NCBI GenBank assembly: GCA_965206775.1 | Contig: CBDBKU010000002.1 | Location: 434,001-498,000, forward strand | Direction of reading: 5' to 3' | DNA length: 64,000 nt | Source: VXMF01 sp965206775 | GTDB taxonomy: Bacteria > Acidobacteriota > Terriglobia > Bryobacterales > UBA6623 | Made by a program: the position numbers and the translations under genes | The notes under the pieces: model-generated | Seen by the model: only the letters and a program-made list of their open reading frames with translations | What the model was told of the DNA's origin: nothing | The model's database searches: none | In this document: positions 18,374-26,924 of the stretch, in pieces | Layout of the letters: every line of letters starts with the position of its first letter | Position numbering within the stretch: position 1 is the first letter of the stretch

Positions 18374-19078
18374 TCAGTCGCCGAGAAGGCTGTCGGCGAG
18401 CTCTCCAAAGTCTCTGACCTCGAGATCGGGAAGCAGGCTCGAGTCCTCATACGGCAGGCCGTAGCGGTTGACATAGGCTCCGCGGTAGCCGCAGGCCCGG
18501 GCTCCGAGAATGTCGAACGCGTGGGCCGCCACCATCAGTATTTCCCCAGGCTCGCAGTCCAATTCGGCAGCGGCCATTCGGTACACCGACGGATGCGGCT
18601 TGAAGCGGCCGACCCGATCGACAGACAGGCACCGGTCGAATTCCGCCTCCAAGCTATGGCTGACTAGATGCTCGACCAAGTGCTGGTCCCCGTTCGAGAG
18701 CGCGACAAGCCGAAACCGCTCGCCCAGTCGGAGAAGGCCCTGCTGGGCGTCATCGAAAGCGCGAAGGCGGGAAAACGTCTGCAGCAGGCCGAGGACGTCG
18801 TTCTCATCGTGCGCAATGCAATGCCGTCGCAGCGTGTGAACGAGGGCGCGGCGGGCCGAATCCAAATATCCCCGATGGCCCAGCATGAGAATCGTGTCCT
18901 GATGCTGCTCCAGCCGTTGCCGCGTCCGCCAGTCGGCCCAGAGCCTGGCCGGATCGGCTCCTGCGCCGGTCCCGGCGAGGTATCCCCGCAACGCGGGAAC
19001 GAGACTACCCGAGAGGTTGAGTACCGTGCCGAAAATGTCGAAGGTCAGCGTCCGGACGTCGGAGAGAGCCCGCTCCAT
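18374..19078 (-). CDS. HAD-superfamily hydrolase, L-2-haloacid dehalogenase type
   Basis: A 234-residue haloacid dehalogenase-like hydrolase. Motif I is LTFDIFGTV with nucleophile Asp14, motif II is VALSNGD, motif III is the lysine in RFKPHPSVY, and motif IV is in MVAAHAFDILGARACG. FDxFGT and the AAHAxDxxGAR signature are those of (S)-2-haloacid dehalogenases, though most such proteins have unknown phosphatase-like roles. The ATG at 19078 begins just before the first beta strand; a longer upstream frame would overlap the preceding gene. It is the last gene of a three-gene operon, 44 bases after the MerR-TPR gene. Confidence 0.85.
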   Translation of the reverse strand: MERALSDVRTLTFDIFGTVLNLSGSLVPALRGYLAGTGAGADPARLWADWRTRQRLEQHQDTILMLGHRGYLDSARRALVHTLRRHCIAHDENDVLGLLQTFSRLRAFDDAQQGLLRLGERFRLVALSNGDQHLVEHLVSHSLEAEFDRCLSVDRVGRFKPHPSVYRMAAAELDCEPGEILMVAAHAFDILGARACGYRGAYVNRYGLPYEDSSLLPDLEVRDFGELADSLLGD

Positions 19079-19122
19079 GATGCCGATGGTAGCGAACGCC
19101 ACCCTGGCCGATCCGGGGACAG

Positions 19123-20103
19123 CTATTCGCTGGCGTCCATAAGGGGCTTGCGGAACGACGCGCCCACCGACGACTCGCCGCCGCCCGTGACGCCCAGCAG
19201 GCGCTCGCGCTTCCGACGCGCCACGTTCGCCCAAGGGCTCGAGGGGTCGAGTTGGAGGTATAGCTTCCAATGCCTTGCCGCGTCGACGAAACGCTCGCGC
19301 CTCTCGTGGACCAACGCGAGATTGTAGTGCGCGTCGGCGTAGTCGCGCCGGTGGAGCAAGGCGGCCTCGTAGTGATCCGTAGCCTCCTCGAGCCGATTCG
19401 TCTCCTCGCAGACATTGCCAAGGTTGTAGTGAGCCAGCGCGTACTCGGGATAGGCCCGCAGCGCCTCGCTATAGCTGTGCTCGGCGAGTTGGAGCAGGCC
19501 CTGCCGGTAGTGCAGGGTGCCGATGTTGATCCATGCTCCGGCTGCTAGCGGATTGCAGTCGAGAACCTTGCGATAGGCCTCGACGATTGCATGTGGGGGT
19601 GCGCCGGACCGCTCCAGCTCCAACGCGTATTGGAACCAGTACTCCTCGCCCTCGCTGCCGCCGGCCGGCTGCCGCCCGCCTTCGTGCAGTTCGAGCGTCG
19701 ACACCGAGCGCAGCGTCTCAGCCTCGAAGTTGAAGAGCATCTGGCCGGTGAGCGCCTCCATTTTCTCGCCCGGTAGCTCCACCGCGATGTTGCGGCCGTC
19801 GGAGACGATCTTGAGCTCGTCCAGAGGGCGGCTGACGTTGGCTAGGCGAACGCGAAGCTGGTGCATGGCTTCGCGGATACGCTTGACGGGAATATGGTTC
19901 TCGCGCAGACTCTGCAGCGTCTTGAGAGAGATCAAGTCCGCGAAGCTGTATCCGTCCCTGGCTTCGGTCAGGCCCACACGCTCCCATGAGCGCAGACTGT
20001 TCTCGTTGATCCCGAGGATCCGACGGATCTCGGACCTGGTATAGGTCTCGGAAGCCCTTTCAGACTCCACGTCGTGAGTATACCGCAAGCTCGTCGGACG
20101 CAT
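19123..20103 (-). CDS. MerR-type HTH protein fused to TPR repeats
   Basis: A 326-residue hybrid. Residues about 18-88 form a MerR-like winged helix (YTRSEIRRILGINENSLRSWE then SFADLISLKTLQSL). A linker of about 60 residues is followed by four tetratricopeptide units (about 160-300: AGAWINIGTLHY, ALAHYNLGNVCEE, ADAHYNLALVHER). Such proteins are widespread in Acidobacteriota. DNA binding is likely from the HTH; the TPR part probably senses or docks a protein partner. There is no metal- or drug-binding cysteine cluster as in classical MerR. It starts six bases after the zinc-ribbon gene's stop, so the two are co-transcribed. Confidence 0.85.
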   Translation of the reverse strand: MRPTSLRYTHDVESERASETYTRSEIRRILGINENSLRSWERVGLTEARDGYSFADLISLKTLQSLRENHIPVKRIREAMHQLRVRLANVSRPLDELKIVSDGRNIAVELPGEKMEALTGQMLFNFEAETLRSVSTLELHEGGRQPAGGSEGEEYWFQYALELERSGAPPHAIVEAYRKVLDCNPLAAGAWINIGTLHYRQGLLQLAEHSYSEALRAYPEYALAHYNLGNVCEETNRLEEATDHYEAALLHRRDYADAHYNLALVHERRERFVDAARHWKLYLQLDPSSPWANVARRKRERLLGVTGGGESSVGASFRKPLMDASE

Positions 20104-20109
20104 GCAAGG

Positions 20110-20778
20110 CTACTGTATCGGCCTCTGCCGGTCCGGATTGGACCGGCCCGCCGTAGCTGCAATCGCGCCGCCCGCTCCGGATACTCCAACCAGTACGACG
20201 CCCTCCAACAGCAGCCCGAACGCGATCGTCATCGCGAACACGAACGGATCCTCTAGCAGCTGCGCCATTTCGGACGCCATCGGCAAGCTCTCGGCCTGAT
20301 CCCGGATCGGCCCAAGAACCGCTTCCTTACCCTGCGTCGCGATCACCCCGACCTGGAGCAGGAATGAGGGGATGAAACAAAGCAGGCCCACGAGAGCGCC
20401 TAGGGCGCAGCCTTGCCAGCCGCTTTGCACGACGGCGTGCCGCTGTTCGAACTGCCGCACGGCGAAGAATCCAGCGGCACCCGGGACCAAGAAGGAAGCC
20501 ACTGCGAGCCATGGGCTCGCGACGCCCATCGCAAGCCGCAGGAACATGGCGCCCAGGGCGGGAAGGAAGGCAGCTCGAACGTATGCCTCCTTGCCGGGCC
20601 GCGTCGGTTCGGACGGCGGCGCGATCGGGTCGGCGAACGATTCGGGGGGCTCTGCCGGCTCGCCTACGCCAGGAGCCAGCGGTCGTCCGCACCGGGGGCA
20701 GAAATAGGCCCCGTCCGGAAGCGGGCTGCCGCAGGTGCAAGAGTTCGCGATCAAGGACACGTCCCGGGAGCTGGGCAT
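20110..20778 (-). CDS. Zinc-ribbon membrane protein of unknown function
   Basis: A 222-residue protein beginning with a short zinc ribbon (SCTCGSPLPDGAYFCPRCGRPL, two CxC/CxxC knuckles at about 14-32), a proline-rich linker, then four probable membrane helices (about 70-210, including FLRLAMGVASPWLAVASFLV and AMTIAFGLLLEGVVLVGV). This layout fits the DUF4199-like or zinc-ribbon/YckC-type small membrane proteins, but I cannot name the family securely. I chose the ATG at 20778 rather than a TTG three codons upstream. It heads the operon with the MerR-TPR and HAD genes. Confidence 0.7.
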   Translation of the reverse strand: MPSSRDVSLIANSCTCGSPLPDGAYFCPRCGRPLAPGVGEPAEPPESFADPIAPPSEPTRPGKEAYVRAAFLPALGAMFLRLAMGVASPWLAVASFLVPGAAGFFAVRQFEQRHAVVQSGWQGCALGALVGLLCFIPSFLLQVGVIATQGKEAVLGPIRDQAESLPMASEMAQLLEDPFVFAMTIAFGLLLEGVVLVGVSGAGGAIAATAGRSNPDRQRPIQ

Positions 20779-20937
20779 CGCCCCCAAACTTCAATTGTAT
20801 TGCCCGCACGCTTCCATTCGGAACGGCACTGCGAATGGCGGACTGCGGCGGCCCCCCTCGGCAAGCCCGGCGTGCAGGATGCAAGCGGCCGGCCGGGAGG
20901 TCACCGCGCGCTGCTTTGGCAGCGAACAGCGACTGGG

Positions 20938-23900
20938 CTAGTTGCAGGTGGTGCGAATGATCTCCAGGATCTTGGGTCCGAACTTCTTAGCGATGGAAGC
21001 GCCGATCCCTGGTGCCGCGAGCAGTTCGGCCTCGTTTCGCGGCTTCGACTCGGCGAGCCAATCGACCGACTGGTTGCGCAGGACCTGGAACGCGGGTACT
21101 CTGCGCCTCTGCGCTTCGCTCTTCCGCCAGGCCTGCAGGGCCGACCGGATGAGTTCCTCGGACCCGTCGCGGGGCGGCACGTTGCCCAAGCCCAGTTGCT
21201 TGCCTGGCGCGGGCCGGGCTTGCGCCGGCGGCTTTCGCGCGGAAGAGGCCCTCCTCTTCGCGGATCGCTTCTTGCTCGGAGGCAAGCCGGCACCCTCGGC
21301 GGGCAGCTTGACGCGGCTCGCGGGTCTCGAGGTGGTCCTGCCAGCAGCCGTTAGGCCGAGCCGGCGGAATTCGATGAACTGCCCCTGCTGGTTGGTGAAC
21401 GAATCGTTCTGGATCCGCCCCAGTCCCGCTCGCACGACGGCATCAATCAGCCGCTCGTACGCCTTGCGCTCCATCCTGTGCGGTTCCGCCCATTCCCGGA
21501 AAAGTCTCCCTACAGACTGGAAATCCTGTTCGCGCAACGCTCCGAGGACCGCGTCCACCACCTTCTCCTCCTGCGCCGTCGGCTCCCGGAAGGTCTTCAC
21601 GATGCAGGCGCCGACGTCGCAGCTGTCGCATCGCCCGCACGGCTTGAGCGAGTCAGCCAAGTCACCGAAGTGCCGCACGAGGTCGAGCATCCGGCACTCC
21701 TGCGAGCGCGTGAAGTCGGTCACCAGCTCGAGCTGCGCGAGCTTGAAGTCTCGCTGCCGGGAGTAGCTCTCGAGCCAGCCCTCGATTCCCTGGGTTACAT
21801 TCTCGTCAGCGTCAATCAAGACGCCTCCGTGAATCCACAGCTTCTCGATCGCCTTCTCGAACTGGCGCGGATCGCCGGCGAATTGACTCGAAAGCTCGCC
21901 GAGCGGTATCGCGCTGCTCGACAGCGCGTTGAAGAGCCTCGTCAGCTTCGCCGGCTCGGGATAGTCGCGATCCAGGAAGAATTCGTGCGTCTTACGGTCG
22001 GCCCACGAATACAGCAGGATTGCCTTCGAGGGCAGTCCGTCGCGCCCGGCGCGGCCGATCTCTTGGTAGTACCCCTCAATCGAGCCCGGAAGGCCGGTAT
22101 GTACCACCGTGCGGACGTCAGGCTTGTCGATGCCCATGCCGAAGGCAATCGTCGCGACAATGATATCCAGCTGTCCTTGCAGGAAGGCCGTTTGCACGCG
22201 ATCTCGATCCTCGGCGACCATGCCTGCGTGATAGGCTGCGGCTTGCAGGTCGCCGGCGAGCACCTCTGCCTGCTCCTCCGCCGCCTTGCGGGTCGGAGCG
22301 TAGACGATGGCCGGGCGTCGGGCATCGTCCCGCAGCAAGCGCTGGAGCGCGGCCGGCCGCAGCGACGGGACAAGCTCGACCAGCTCGATCTCCAGGTTTT
22401 CGCGACGGAATCCGTGGATCGAGCGTTCGCAGTCGTCAAGGCCGAGCTGCTCCACGATGTCTTGCTGGACGCGGGGCGTGGCGGTCGCTGTCAATGCGAT
22501 GACTGGAGCGGGGCGCAATGTGGGCACGCGATCGCGCAGGCGCCGGTATTCCGGTCGGAAGTCGTGGCCCCACATGGAGATGCAATGGGCCTCGTCAATG
22601 GCGACCAGGCCAGGGGTCCGTCGCGCCAGCAGTTCGGGAAAACCGGGAACTGCGAGCCGCTCCGGGGCAATGTAGAGGAAGTCGAGCTCTCCTGCCAGGT
22701 ACTCCTGGCAGACGCGCCGGGACTCCATTCGGTCCCGCCCGGAGTGAATCCGCTCGGCACGGAATCCCTGCTGCCGCAGCTTCTCAGTCTGATCCTCCAT
22801 CAGAGCGATCAGGGGACTGACGACGAGCGTCGCCGCTCCTCTGGCGATTCCGGGTAGTTGGTAGCAGAGGGACTTGCCAGCCCCGGTCGGCATGACAAGC
22901 AGTACGTCCCGGCCAGCGGTGACCTGCTTGCAAACTGTCTCCTGGTGGGGACGGAAGCCTTCGTGGCCGAATCGGCTGCACAGGAGATCTCGCAATTCTG
23001 CTGGAGAGGCATGAACCGCGGTCGGGGCGGGAGCGGGCTCCGGGGGCGGGGAGGCCGCGCTTGGCGAAGGCGAAGCGGACAGGCGCGATCTCCAGGGCTG
23101 GTGCGAGTCGCCCCCAGCGGCTCCGGGCGGCTGGTCAGGAGTCCGTCGCGGCTCGGGCGGAGTTGTTGACGCATGCGGCGTCTCGATCGCCGAAGCGTCG
23201 TTCCGGTGCGGCGGCGTGCCGATGGTGCGAACCCGGGCTTCCTCGCCGGTTCCAAGACCTTGTTCCGGACTGGGTTCGTGCGGGGACCAGTGATCCAGGG
23301 TCGCCTCCACGGTCGGCGGCTCGCGGCCGGATCGCGGCTTGGTGCGGGATGACGGCAATCCGGCGGAAGCACGATCTTTCGGAATCTCGGGCGCGGGGTG
23401 CTGGTGGGCGGCGGCCGGAGTGCCGTTGCCTCCCACGACCTCGCTGACGAAGTCTTCGATGCCCTGCATGAACGCGTCGAAGCCTCCGTTCCCGCGCTCG
23501 ATCTCGCGAAGCTTCGACTCCCACTCGCCGGTCATTGCCGGACTCCGAACTTTGGGATGCACGATCTCCAGCAGCCGGATGCCCTTGTCTGTCGCGCTCA
23601 GCTGCTTCTTGTCTCGCTGGGCGTATTCGCGCTTGAGCAAGGTTTCGATGGTCGAGGCGCGCGTCGCTGGCGTCCCGATTCCGCGTTCCCTCATCGCCTC
23701 CGACAGCTGCTTGCTATCGAGGGTACGACCCGCAGATTCCATCGCAGTCAGCAACGTCGCCTCGGTAAACCGTGGCGGCGGGCGCGTCTGCTTCTTCATC
23801 GCCTCGGCCTGCAGCAGCTTGACGCGCTGTCCTTCAACCAATCCGCCCGGAAGCCTCGGCTCGTCCCTTCCCGTTCCCTTGTGCACCGTCTTGATGTCGA

Positions 23901-25245
23901 GTGCCTTCCAGCCCTCTTCGTCGACGGCCGTGCCGATCGACAGGTACTGGTCGGCATCCGCCTTGCGCGCGATACGTGTGATCACGGCCGTCGAGGAGTA
24001 CTTGTGGTCACCGTGCCAGGCCTGCAGCAGCCGGCGATTGACTAGGTCCAGTATCTGCGCCTCCGGCGAGCCGGCCGGCAATTCGCGCGCCGAACCCGTC
24101 GGAATAACGGCGTGATGGTCGGTGACCTTGGAGTCGTCCACAAACCGCTTGCCGAGCGGCCTGGTACCAGTTCCTTCGGCAATCACCGCGGCGTCGTAAC
24201 CTCTCGCTACGCTACTGGCAATTCGCGGCAGCTGGCTGGCAACGTCGGCCGACAGGTGCCGGCTGTCGGTGCGCGGATAGGTGATGGCCTTGTGCCTTTC
24301 ATACAGTTGCTGGGCGATCTCCAGCGTCCGTTTCGCGCTGAACCCCAAGAGGCGGTTGGCGTGCCTTTGCAGTTCCGTCAAGTCGTATAGCAACGGAGGC
24401 TGGATCCGCTTCCGGGTTTTCTTGATCGACTGGATGTCCGCGCGGCCGACCCTCGCGCGATCAAGGATCGCGGCAGCCTCTTCGCCGTCGGGCGGGAGCC
24501 TGGTCTGGCGCTTTCCCTTGTCCAGCTTGAAGTACGTGCCCCGGTAAACCCGGCCCTCGCTCGCGTCGAAATCGGCGTGCACCTCGAGATAGTCCTCGGG
24601 CACGAAGTTGCGGATCGCGAGTTCCCGCTCGACGAGCATCGCCAGTGTCGGTGTCTGGACGCGCCCGACGGAAAGGAACTCGTCGTGATCCAAGGTGTAG
24701 GCGCGGGTGAGATTCATCCCGACCAGCCAGTCGGCCCGGCTCCTGGCCCTCGCGGCGTCAGCGAGATCGTCGAAATCGCGGGACGGGCGAAGTTCGGCAA
24801 ATCCCCGCCTGATTGCATCAGGTGTCAAGGAAGAGATCCACAAACGGTCCACGGGTTTGTCGGATCCGGCAGCTTCGTAGATCTGCCGGAAAATTAGCTC
24901 CCCTTCCCGCCCGGCATCCGTGGCGCACACGATGCGCTCGACGCGAGGGCTCGTCAGGATTCGCTTAACGACTTCGAATTGGTCGCCGCGCTCCTCGTCA
25001 ACAAAGAGCGGCCAGCCAGTCGGCAGCATCGGAAGCAAGGAACGCCGCCACGCCTTCCAATCCGGATTGATCTGATGGGGCTCCGCCAGTTGGACCAAGT
25101 GGCCGATCGCCCACGTCACGACCAAGCCGCTGCCGGAAAAGTAGCCTTCCCCTCGACTGCTAGCTCCGAGCACCTTGGAAATGTCGCGAGCCACGGAGGG
25201 CTTCTCCGCGACGACGGCGCTGAGCTTGGATGGCGCGCTAGGCAC
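20938..25245 (-). CDS. Topoisomerase III-RecQ helicase fusion protein
   Basis: A 1435-residue fusion of two enzymes normally encoded apart. Residues 1-605 are a type IA topoisomerase III: Toprim with VVAEKPSVA (Glu14) and DAGREGE (110-116), LSVGRVQTPTLAML (191-204), and the catalytic tyrosine Tyr323 in TYPRTDS. Residues about 606-745 are a Pro/Ser/Ala-rich, probably disordered linker. Residues about 746-1300 are RecQ: Walker A MPTGAGKS (785-792), DEAH box (884-887), the IGRAGRDG motif (1063-1070), zinc ligands Cys1184, Cys1203, Cys1206 and Cys1209, and a winged helix. A basic linker leads to an HRDC domain (about 1361-1432). The frame is continuous with no internal restart. RecQ/BLM-type helicases and topoisomerase III act together to dissolve double Holliday junctions and decatenate DNA; here the partnership is covalent. 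The gene stands alone, divergent from meaB. Confidence 0.96.
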   Translation of the reverse strand: MPSAPSKLSAVVAEKPSVARDISKVLGASSRGEGYFSGSGLVVTWAIGHLVQLAEPHQINPDWKAWRRSLLPMLPTGWPLFVDEERGDQFEVVKRILTSPRVERIVCATDAGREGELIFRQIYEAAGSDKPVDRLWISSLTPDAIRRGFAELRPSRDFDDLADAARARSRADWLVGMNLTRAYTLDHDEFLSVGRVQTPTLAMLVERELAIRNFVPEDYLEVHADFDASEGRVYRGTYFKLDKGKRQTRLPPDGEEAAAILDRARVGRADIQSIKKTRKRIQPPLLYDLTELQRHANRLLGFSAKRTLEIAQQLYERHKAITYPRTDSRHLSADVASQLPRIASSVARGYDAAVIAEGTGTRPLGKRFVDDSKVTDHHAVIPTGSARELPAGSPEAQILDLVNRRLLQAWHGDHKYSSTAVITRIARKADADQYLSIGTAVDEEGWKALDIKTVHKGTGRDEPRLPGGLVEGQRVKLLQAEAMKKQTRPPPRFTEATLLTAMESAGRTLDSKQLSEAMRERGIGTPATRASTIETLLKREYAQRDKKQLSATDKGIRLLEIVHPKVRSPAMTGEWESKLREIERGNGGFDAFMQGIEDFVSEVVGGNGTPAAAHQHPAPEIPKDRASAGLPSSRTKPRSGREPPTVEATLDHWSPHEPSPEQGLGTGEEARVRTIGTPPHRNDASAIETPHASTTPPEPRRTPDQPPGAAGGDSHQPWRSRLSASPSPSAASPPPEPAPAPTAVHASPAELRDLLCSRFGHEGFRPHQETVCKQVTAGRDVLLVMPTGAGKSLCYQLPGIARGAATLVVSPLIALMEDQTEKLRQQGFRAERIHSGRDRMESRRVCQEYLAGELDFLYIAPERLAVPGFPELLARRTPGLVAIDEAHCISMWGHDFRPEYRRLRDRVPTLRPAPVIALTATATPRVQQDIVEQLGLDDCERSIHGFRRENLEIELVELVPSLRPAALQRLLRDDARRPAIVYAPTRKAAEEQAEVLAGDLQAAAYHAGMVAEDRDRVQTAFLQGQLDIIVATIAFGMGIDKPDVRTVVHTGLPGSIEGYYQEIGRAGRDGLPSKAILLYSWADRKTHEFFLDRDYPEPAKLTRLFNALSSSAIPLGELSSQFAGDPRQFEKAIEKLWIHGGVLIDADENVTQGIEGWLESYSRQRDFKLAQLELVTDFTRSQECRMLDLVRHFGDLADSLKPCGRCDSCDVGACIVKTFREPTAQEEKVVDAVLGALREQDFQSVGRLFREWAEPHRMERKAYERLIDAVVRAGLGRIQNDSFTNQQGQFIEFRRLGLTAAGRTTSRPASRVKLPAEGAGLPPSKKRSAKRRASSARKPPAQARPAPGKQLGLGNVPPRDGSEELIRSALQAWRKSEAQRRRVPAFQVLRNQSVDWLAESKPRNEAELLAAPGIGASIAKKFGPKILEIIRTTCN

Positions 25246-25468
25246 TTGACCAATTTCAGTTTACTGCCCCGCAGAGGCATTCTCGCTCCGACGAAAACAT
25301 GGCGGCTGCAATGCCCAGCGGAAGCGAGAGTCACCGATCCGAGAATCGAGCCTGGCGCCGGACTAAAATCGGAGGTTCCGGCTGGATGACGCCCCATTGG
25401 AAAAATCCGTCCGCCCTGTCGGCTTGCACTGCGGCCGGCGGGCTCCCGATCCGCCAGCGAGCGGGACG

Positions 25469-26395
25469 ATGAAGGAATTGGCCCAGCGAATTCGCGCCGG
25501 CGACTTGCGCGCGCTCGCGCGGGGCCTGAGCGCGGTCGAGAACCAGCAGCCGGGCGCGGACGCACTCCTGGCGAGCTTGCACACCGCCGAGCGGCGCGCT
25601 CTTCGGATCGGCGTCACGGGCGCGCCGGGGGCCGGCAAGAGCACGCTGGTCGACTGCGTTGCCAAGCACTTCCGGCGCGACGGGGCGACGGTCGCCATCC
25701 TGGCCGTCGACCCCAGCAGCCCGTTCAGCGGCGGGGCGATTCTCGGGGACCGGGTGAGGATGCAGCGCCATCACAGCGATCCGGGCGTGTTCATCCGGTC
25801 AATGGCGTCGCGGGGCCAGCTTGGAGGGCTCGGACCCTCAGTTGGGGACGCTTTAGTCCTGCTGGAGGCTTCCGGGGTGGACGCGGTCGTTATTGAAACC
25901 GCGGGTGTCGGGCAAAGCGAGGTGGACGTCGTGCAACTGGCCGGTACCGTGGCAGTCATGCTGGTTCCCACGCTCGGCGACGATATCCAGGCGGCGAAGG
26001 CCGGGATCATGGAGATTGCCGACCTGCTCGTCATCAACAAGGCCGACCTGCCCGGCGCCGACGAGCTCGAGCGCCAGCTTCTCGCAATGACCTCGCTCAT
26101 GCCGGAAGGCCAGGCGAGACCCCCGATCGTGCGAACCGTGGCGAACCGCTGCGAAGGCGTGGAAGCGTTCATCGACGAGCTGCGGAGGGCAGCGTGCGAT
26201 CGCGCAAGCGCCGCTTATTGGAAGCAATTGCTCCTCAAGAGGATCGGCGGGGAGGTCCAGTCCATGCTCGTGTCGAGCCCGGAATGGGGCGCGGACATCG
26301 GCATTGCGGCCGAGTCCATCGCCGCAGGCGAACTCAACCCGTATGTCTACTTGAGAGAGGTCCTGGGCCGGCTGCGGCAACAATGGAAGCCATGA
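25469..26395 (+). CDS. meaB: MeaB-like methylmalonyl-CoA mutase chaperone GTPase
   Basis: A 308-residue G3E-type GTPase of the MeaB/ArgK family, which protects and reloads the adenosylcobalamin-dependent methylmalonyl-CoA mutase. Walker A is GAPGAGKS (51-58), followed by AVDPSSPFSGGAILGDRVRM, the ETAGVGQSEVDV switch and the NKAD guanine-specificity motif. The start at 25469 (MKELAQRIRAGD) matches the usual N-terminus; longer versions would need a TTG start and an odd leader. The stop overlaps the epimerase start as ATGA, so the two are translationally coupled. The mutase itself is outside the window. Confidence 0.93.
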   Translation: MKELAQRIRAGDLRALARGLSAVENQQPGADALLASLHTAERRALRIGVTGAPGAGKSTLVDCVAKHFRRDGATVAILAVDPSSPFSGGAILGDRVRMQRHHSDPGVFIRSMASRGQLGGLGPSVGDALVLLEASGVDAVVIETAGVGQSEVDVVQLAGTVAVMLVPTLGDDIQAAKAGIMEIADLLVINKADLPGADELERQLLAMTSLMPEGQARPPIVRTVANRCEGVEAFIDELRRAACDRASAAYWKQLLLKRIGGEVQSMLVSSPEWGADIGIAAESIAAGELNPYVYLREVLGRLRQQWKP

Positions 26396-26808
26396 CTATC
26401 GACCACATCGGCATTGCAGTGCATTCTATCGACGAAGCACTGGAACTGTACCGGGACTCGCTTGGCCTGGCCCCCACCCGGCGCACCGTGGTCGAGCACG
26501 AGAAAGTCGAGGCGGCCGTGCTTCCGACGGGCGGCGGCCGAATCGAACTCCTGCAGCCTACCTCCGAGGACTCCGTGATCGCCCGGTTCCTGGAGCGGCG
26601 CGGTCAGGGCGTGCATCACGTCGCGCTACAAGTCGAGAGCATCGAGGCGGCCGTCGAGGCCCTGCGAAAATCCGGTCGGAGGCTGGTCGTAGATCGGATC
26701 CAGACGGGGGCGGAGGGCTACAAGTACGTGTTCGTGCATCCGAGCAGCACCGGCGGAGTGCTGCTGGAACTGGTCGAGCGAGAGCAGTCCAGGGACGAGC
26801 GCGATTGA
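26392..26808 (+). CDS. mce: Methylmalonyl-CoA epimerase
   Basis: A 138-residue vicinal-oxygen-chelate protein that interconverts (S)- and (R)-methylmalonyl-CoA in propionate and odd-chain or branched-chain acyl-CoA oxidation. The metal ligands are visible in the paired motifs IDHIGIAV (His5), VHHVALQV, and the C-terminal LLELVE glutamate. The ATG at 26392 overlaps the meaB stop by four bases; an in-frame ATG nine bases earlier (26383) is the alternative. The gene pair marks the methylmalonyl-CoA pathway. Confidence 0.93.
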   Translation: MTIDHIGIAVHSIDEALELYRDSLGLAPTRRTVVEHEKVEAAVLPTGGGRIELLQPTSEDSVIARFLERRGQGVHHVALQVESIEAAVEALRKSGRRLVVDRIQTGAEGYKYVFVHPSSTGGVLLELVEREQSRDERD

Positions 26809-26924
26809 CGTCCGCGGAAGGCAACCGGCGGACGGAGGGGGCTATCCCGAGGGCATTCGGTCAAGTGCTTGGCGACTCTCGCAGCGCCTCCTACCTCTTC
26901 ACGGGCAGCTCCGATGGACGGCCC

